Source: Archivesica marissinica (Eukaryota; Mollusca; Bivalvia; Venerida; Vesicomyidae). Taken from it: a stretch of 64,000 nucleotides of DNA. Below, piece after piece: positions 60,426-64,000 of this stretch. The translations under genes and the position numbers were made by a program. The DNA lies in the NCBI GenBank assembly GCA_014843695.1, contig CM026391.1:35580291-35644290 (forward strand). The letters are read 5' to 3'. Below the pieces are notes generated by a model, which was given only the letters and a program-made list of their open reading frames with translations, ran no database searches and was not told where the DNA came from. Position 1 is the first letter of the stretch; every line of letters begins with the position of its first letter.

Positions 60426-62030
60426 CCACCTCCACCGCCACCAATAGCTGGAGAAGTTCCATATCACACGAGCTGTTGGTGCCACTTCCACAGCCACCAA
60501 TAGCTGCAGAAGTTCCATATCAACCGAGCTGTTGGTGCCACTTCCACCGCCACCAATAGCTGCAGAAGTTCCATATCACACGAGCTGTTGGTGCCACTTC
60601 CACCGCCACCAATAGCTGCAGAAGTTCCATATCACACGAGCTGTTGGTGCCACTTCCACCGCCACCAATAGCTGCATAAGTTCCATATCACACGAGCTGT
60701 TGGTGCCACTTCCACCGCCACCAATAGCTGGAGAAGTTCCATATCACCGAGCTGTTGGTGCCACTTCCACCGCCAACAATATCTGGATAAGTTCCAAATC
60801 ACCCGAGCTGTTGGTGTCACTTCCACCGCCACCAATAGCTGCATAAGTTCCATATCAACGAGCTGTTGGTGCCACTTCCACCGCCACCAATAGCTGCAGA
60901 AGTTCCATATCACACGAGCTGTTGGTGCCACTTCCACCGCCACCAATAGCTGCAGAAGTTCCATATCACACGAGCTGTTGGTGCCACTTCCACCGCCACC
61001 AATAGCTGCATAAGTTCCATATCACACGAGCTGTTGGTGCCACTTCCACCGCCACCAATAGCTGGAGAAGTTCCATATCACCGAGCTGTTGGTGCCACTT
61101 CCACCGCCAACAATATCTGGATAAGTTCCAAATCACCCGAGCTGTTGGTGTCACTTCCACCGCCAACAATAGCTGGATAAGTTCCATATCACCCGAGCTG
61201 TTGGTGCCACTTCCACCGCCAAAAATAGCTGGAGACGTTCCATATCACCCGAGGTGTTGGTGCCACTTCCACCGCCACCAATAGCTGCAGAAGTTCCATA
61301 TCACCCGAGGTGTTGGTGCCACTTCCACCGCCAACAATAGCTGGAGAAGTTCCATATCACCCGAGCTGTTGGTGCCACTTCCACCGTCACCAATAGCTGC
61401 AGAAGTTCCATATCACCCTAGCTGTTGGTGCCACTTCCACCGCCACCAATAGCTGGAAAAGTTCCATATCACCCGAGCTGTTGGTGCCACTTCCACCGCC
61501 ACCAATTGCTGGATAAGTTCCATCCACCGCCACCAATAGCTAGATAAGTTCCATATCACCCGAGGTGTTGGTGCCACTTCCACCGCCACCAACAGCTGGA
61601 GAAGTTCCATATCACCCGAGGTGTCGGTGCCACTTCCACCGCCACCAATTGCTGGAGAAGTTCCATATCACCCGAGGTGTTGGTGCCACTTCCACCGCCA
61701 CCAATAGCTGCATAAGTTCCATATAACCCGAACTGTTGGTGCCACATCCACTGCCACCAATAGCTGCAGAGGTTCCATATCACCCGAGCTGTTGGTGTCA
61801 CTTCCACCGCCACCAATAGCTGGAGAAGTTCCATATCACCCGAGCTGTTGGTGCCACTTCCACCGCCACCAATAGCTGCAGAAGTACCATATCACCCGAG
61901 CTGTTGGTGCCACTTCCACTGCCACCAATAGCTGCAGAGGTTCCACATCACCCGAGCTGTTGGTGCCACTTCCACCGCCTCCAATAGCTGGAGGAGTTCC
62001 ATATCACCCGAGCTGTTGGTGTCACTTCCA
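60371..62030 (+). repeat. 56-bp minisatellite array, apparently derived from the SINE body
   Basis: There are about 29 copies of a 56-bp unit containing CACTTCCACCGCCACCAATA, GCTGCAGAAGTTCCATATCA and CCCGAGCTGTTGGTGC. Variants are GCTGCAGAAG versus GCTGGAGAAG and ATAAG, and ACACGAG versus ACCCGAG. A block of about six units recurs (about 60,600-60,830 and 60,935-61,165). One unit is shortened at 61,525. The open frames on the minus strand (VAVEVAPTARVIWN) shift between units and are not genes. The right end passes directly into the next array within a unit (CCACCGC then TTCTACTACTG). Confidence 0.95.
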
Positions 62031-63577
62031 CCGCTTCTACTACTGTTGTATTGTTGCTTCTGTTACTGTTTTATTGTTGTTGCTGCTACTACTGTTTTAT
62101 TGTTGCTGCTGCTACTACCGTGTTATTGTTGTTGTTGTTGCTACTACTGTTTTATTGTTGCTGCTGCTACTACTGTGTTATTGTTGTTGCTGCTACTACT
62201 GTTTTATTGTTGCTGCTGCTACTACTGTTTTATTGTTGTTGCTGCTAATACTGTTTTATTGTTGCTGCTGCTACTACTGTTTTATTGTTGCTGCTGCTAC
62301 TACTGTTTTATTGTTGTTGCTGCTACTATTGTTTTATTGTTGCTGCTGCTACTACTGTTTATTGTTGTTGCTGCTACTACTGTTTTATTTTTGTTGCTGC
62401 TACTACTGTTTTATTGTTGTTGCTGCTACTACTGTTTTATTGTTGTTGCTGCTACTACTGTTTTATTGTTGTTGCTGCTACTACTGATTTATTGTTGCTG
62501 CTGCTACTACTTTTTTATTATTGTTGTTGCTACTACTGTTTTATTGATGCTGTTGCTGCTACTACTACTATTTTATTGATGCTGCTACTACTGTTTTATT
62601 GTTGTTGTTGCTACTACTACTGTTTTATTGTTGTTGCTGCTACTACTGTTTTATTGTTGTTGCTGCAGCTACTACTACTGTTTTATTGTTGTTGCTGCAG
62701 CTACTACTACTGTTTTATTGTTGTTGCTGCAGCTACTACTATTGTTTTATTGCTGCAGCTACTACTACTGTTTTATTGTTGTTGCTGCTACTGCTGTTTT
62801 ATTGTTGTGGCTGCTGCTACTGATTTATTGTTGTTGCTGCTACTACTGTTTTATTGTTGCTGCTGCTACTGTTTTATTGTTGTTGCTGCTACTGTTGTAT
62901 TGTTGCTGCTACTACTACTGTTTTATTGTTGTTGCTGCTGCTACTGTTTTATTGTTGTTGCTACTACTACTGTGTTATTGTTGCTGCTGCTACTATTGTT
63001 TTATTGTTGTTGCTGCTGCTACTACTGTTTTATTGTTGTTGCTGCTGCTACTACTGTTTTATTGTTGTTGCTGCTGCTACTACTGTGTTATTGTTGTTGT
63101 TGCTGCTACTACTGTTTTATTGTTGTTGCTGCTGCTGCTACTACTGTTTTATTGTTGTTGCTGCTGCTACTACTGTTTTATTGTTGTTGCTGCTGCTACT
63201 ACTGTTTTATTGTTGCTGCTGCTACTACTGTTTTATTGTTGCTGCTGCTACTACTGTTTTATTGTTGTTGCTGCTGCTACTGTTTTATTGTTGTTGCTAC
63301 TACTACTGTTTTATTGTTGTTGCTACTACTATTGTTTTATTCTTGCTGCTGCTGCTACTACTGTTTTATTGTTGTTGCTGCTACTACTGTTTTATTGTTG
63401 TTGCTGCTACTACTGTTTTATTGTTGCTGCTGCTGCTGCTACTACTGTTTTATTGTTGTTGCTACTACTTCTGTTTTATTGTTGTTGCTACTACTACTAT
63501 TTTATTGTTGTTGCTGCTGCTATTACTACTGTTTTATTGTTGTTGCTGTTGTTGCTACTGCTGCTGCTACTGTTTTG
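62031..63577 (+). repeat. Trinucleotide-built minisatellite, 26-32-bp unit
   Basis: The phrase GTTTTATTGTTGTTGCTGC followed by TACTACT repeats about 55 times. Length varies by whole triplets (GCT, GTT or ACT added or lost), giving units of 26, 29, 30 and 32 bp. It encodes only low-complexity LLLLLFYCCCC, VLLLLLLL and IVVAATT peptides. Slippage at the internal triplets explains the length variation. Confidence 0.95.
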
Positions 63578-64000
63578 TCACATTATTCCACGAATGAAGT
63601 ATATGCTGTAGTATAGTTATTGCTGCATCTGACCTGAGATTAAGAAAGACACGCCATTACGTTTACACTCCAGTCGGGAGATCGCGTGTGCAATATTAAT
63701 ATATTTAAAACAGAAAGAAAAAAACACATAAACTAAGTCTAATATAGCCTAATCGCTTAAAATATGTGTATATGATTTCATGTCAATTAGAAGACGTCTG
63801 TCTGAGCACGAATAATCGCGCGTCGGCACGTGCATCACTTATATACGGTGACCGATTGCGTACAAAGAGGCGATGTTTTATTCTAAAATTTGTCATAAAG
63901 TTAATTTAAAGTAGAAATTTAATCAAATATATCCAAATGTCATCAATGTGGCATATATCATCCGACTCTGGTCCAGGTGTCCTTAATATATACGTATAGG
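63578..64000. other. AT-rich unique sequence to the window end
   Basis: No feature is recognised. Confidence 0.6.

Noticed and set aside
62285..63616. 443-codon Leu/Cys-rich frame as a membrane protein
   Set aside because: It is a translation of GTT/GCT/ACT triplet repeats. Similar frames exist in all three phases.

Overview
The window is 64 kb of eukaryotic, gene-poor, repeat-dominated DNA. It looks like an invertebrate genome and most likely a mollusc. That is inference: several tRNA-derived SINE families, a CR1/Jockey-like LINE set and a Tc1 (DD34E) transposon sit together, one SINE body resembles (from memory) the V-type SINEs of bivalves, and I see no convincing host gene. I cannot name the species. 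About three quarters of the readable bases are tandem repeats: at least seven arrays with unrelated units of 12, 15, 17/18, 24, about 26-30, 42 and 56 bp. Almost every long open reading frame here is a translation of these arrays and not a gene.

Layout. 1-2,812: remains of three non-LTR retrotransposons on the minus strand, with a 314-bp DNA transposon (MITE) and a tRNA SINE inserted into two of them, both with clear target-site duplications. 3,423-7,685: a 17/18-bp array that starts exactly at the 3' module of a second SINE family (here called SINE-A), then a 1,000-N assembly gap and a SINE-A copy. 9,324-27,460: an 18-kb dodecamer array (GGTTTATACGCT type) with higher-order blocks and strand-biased low-complexity patches. 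28,121-28,437: a CT-rich minisatellite. 28,653-28,939: a full SINE-A with target-site duplication. 29,096-31,030: a 15-bp array. 31,930-50,850: a 19-kb array of a 42-bp unit, which ends at the same internal breakpoint of the SINE-A 3' module as the 17/18-bp array. 51,561-53,752: a 24-bp polypyrimidine array. 53,980-56,880: more SINE-A copies and minor repeats. 57,410-58,389: a GC-rich fold-back element. 58,484-59,974: a Tc1-like element with a doubly frameshifted transposase. 60,196-62,030: a SINE whose body runs without a break into a 56-bp tandem array. 62,031-63,577: a trinucleotide-built minisatellite.

How the parts relate: the retroelements are broken and nested, so this is old accumulated DNA. 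The recurrent theme is association of SINEs with tandem arrays. Two unrelated arrays are bounded by the same 66-bp SINE-A module at the same position, and a third array appears to have grown out of a SINE body. These are the observations most worth following up. No operon, CRISPR locus, rRNA gene, functional tRNA or telomeric repeat was found.
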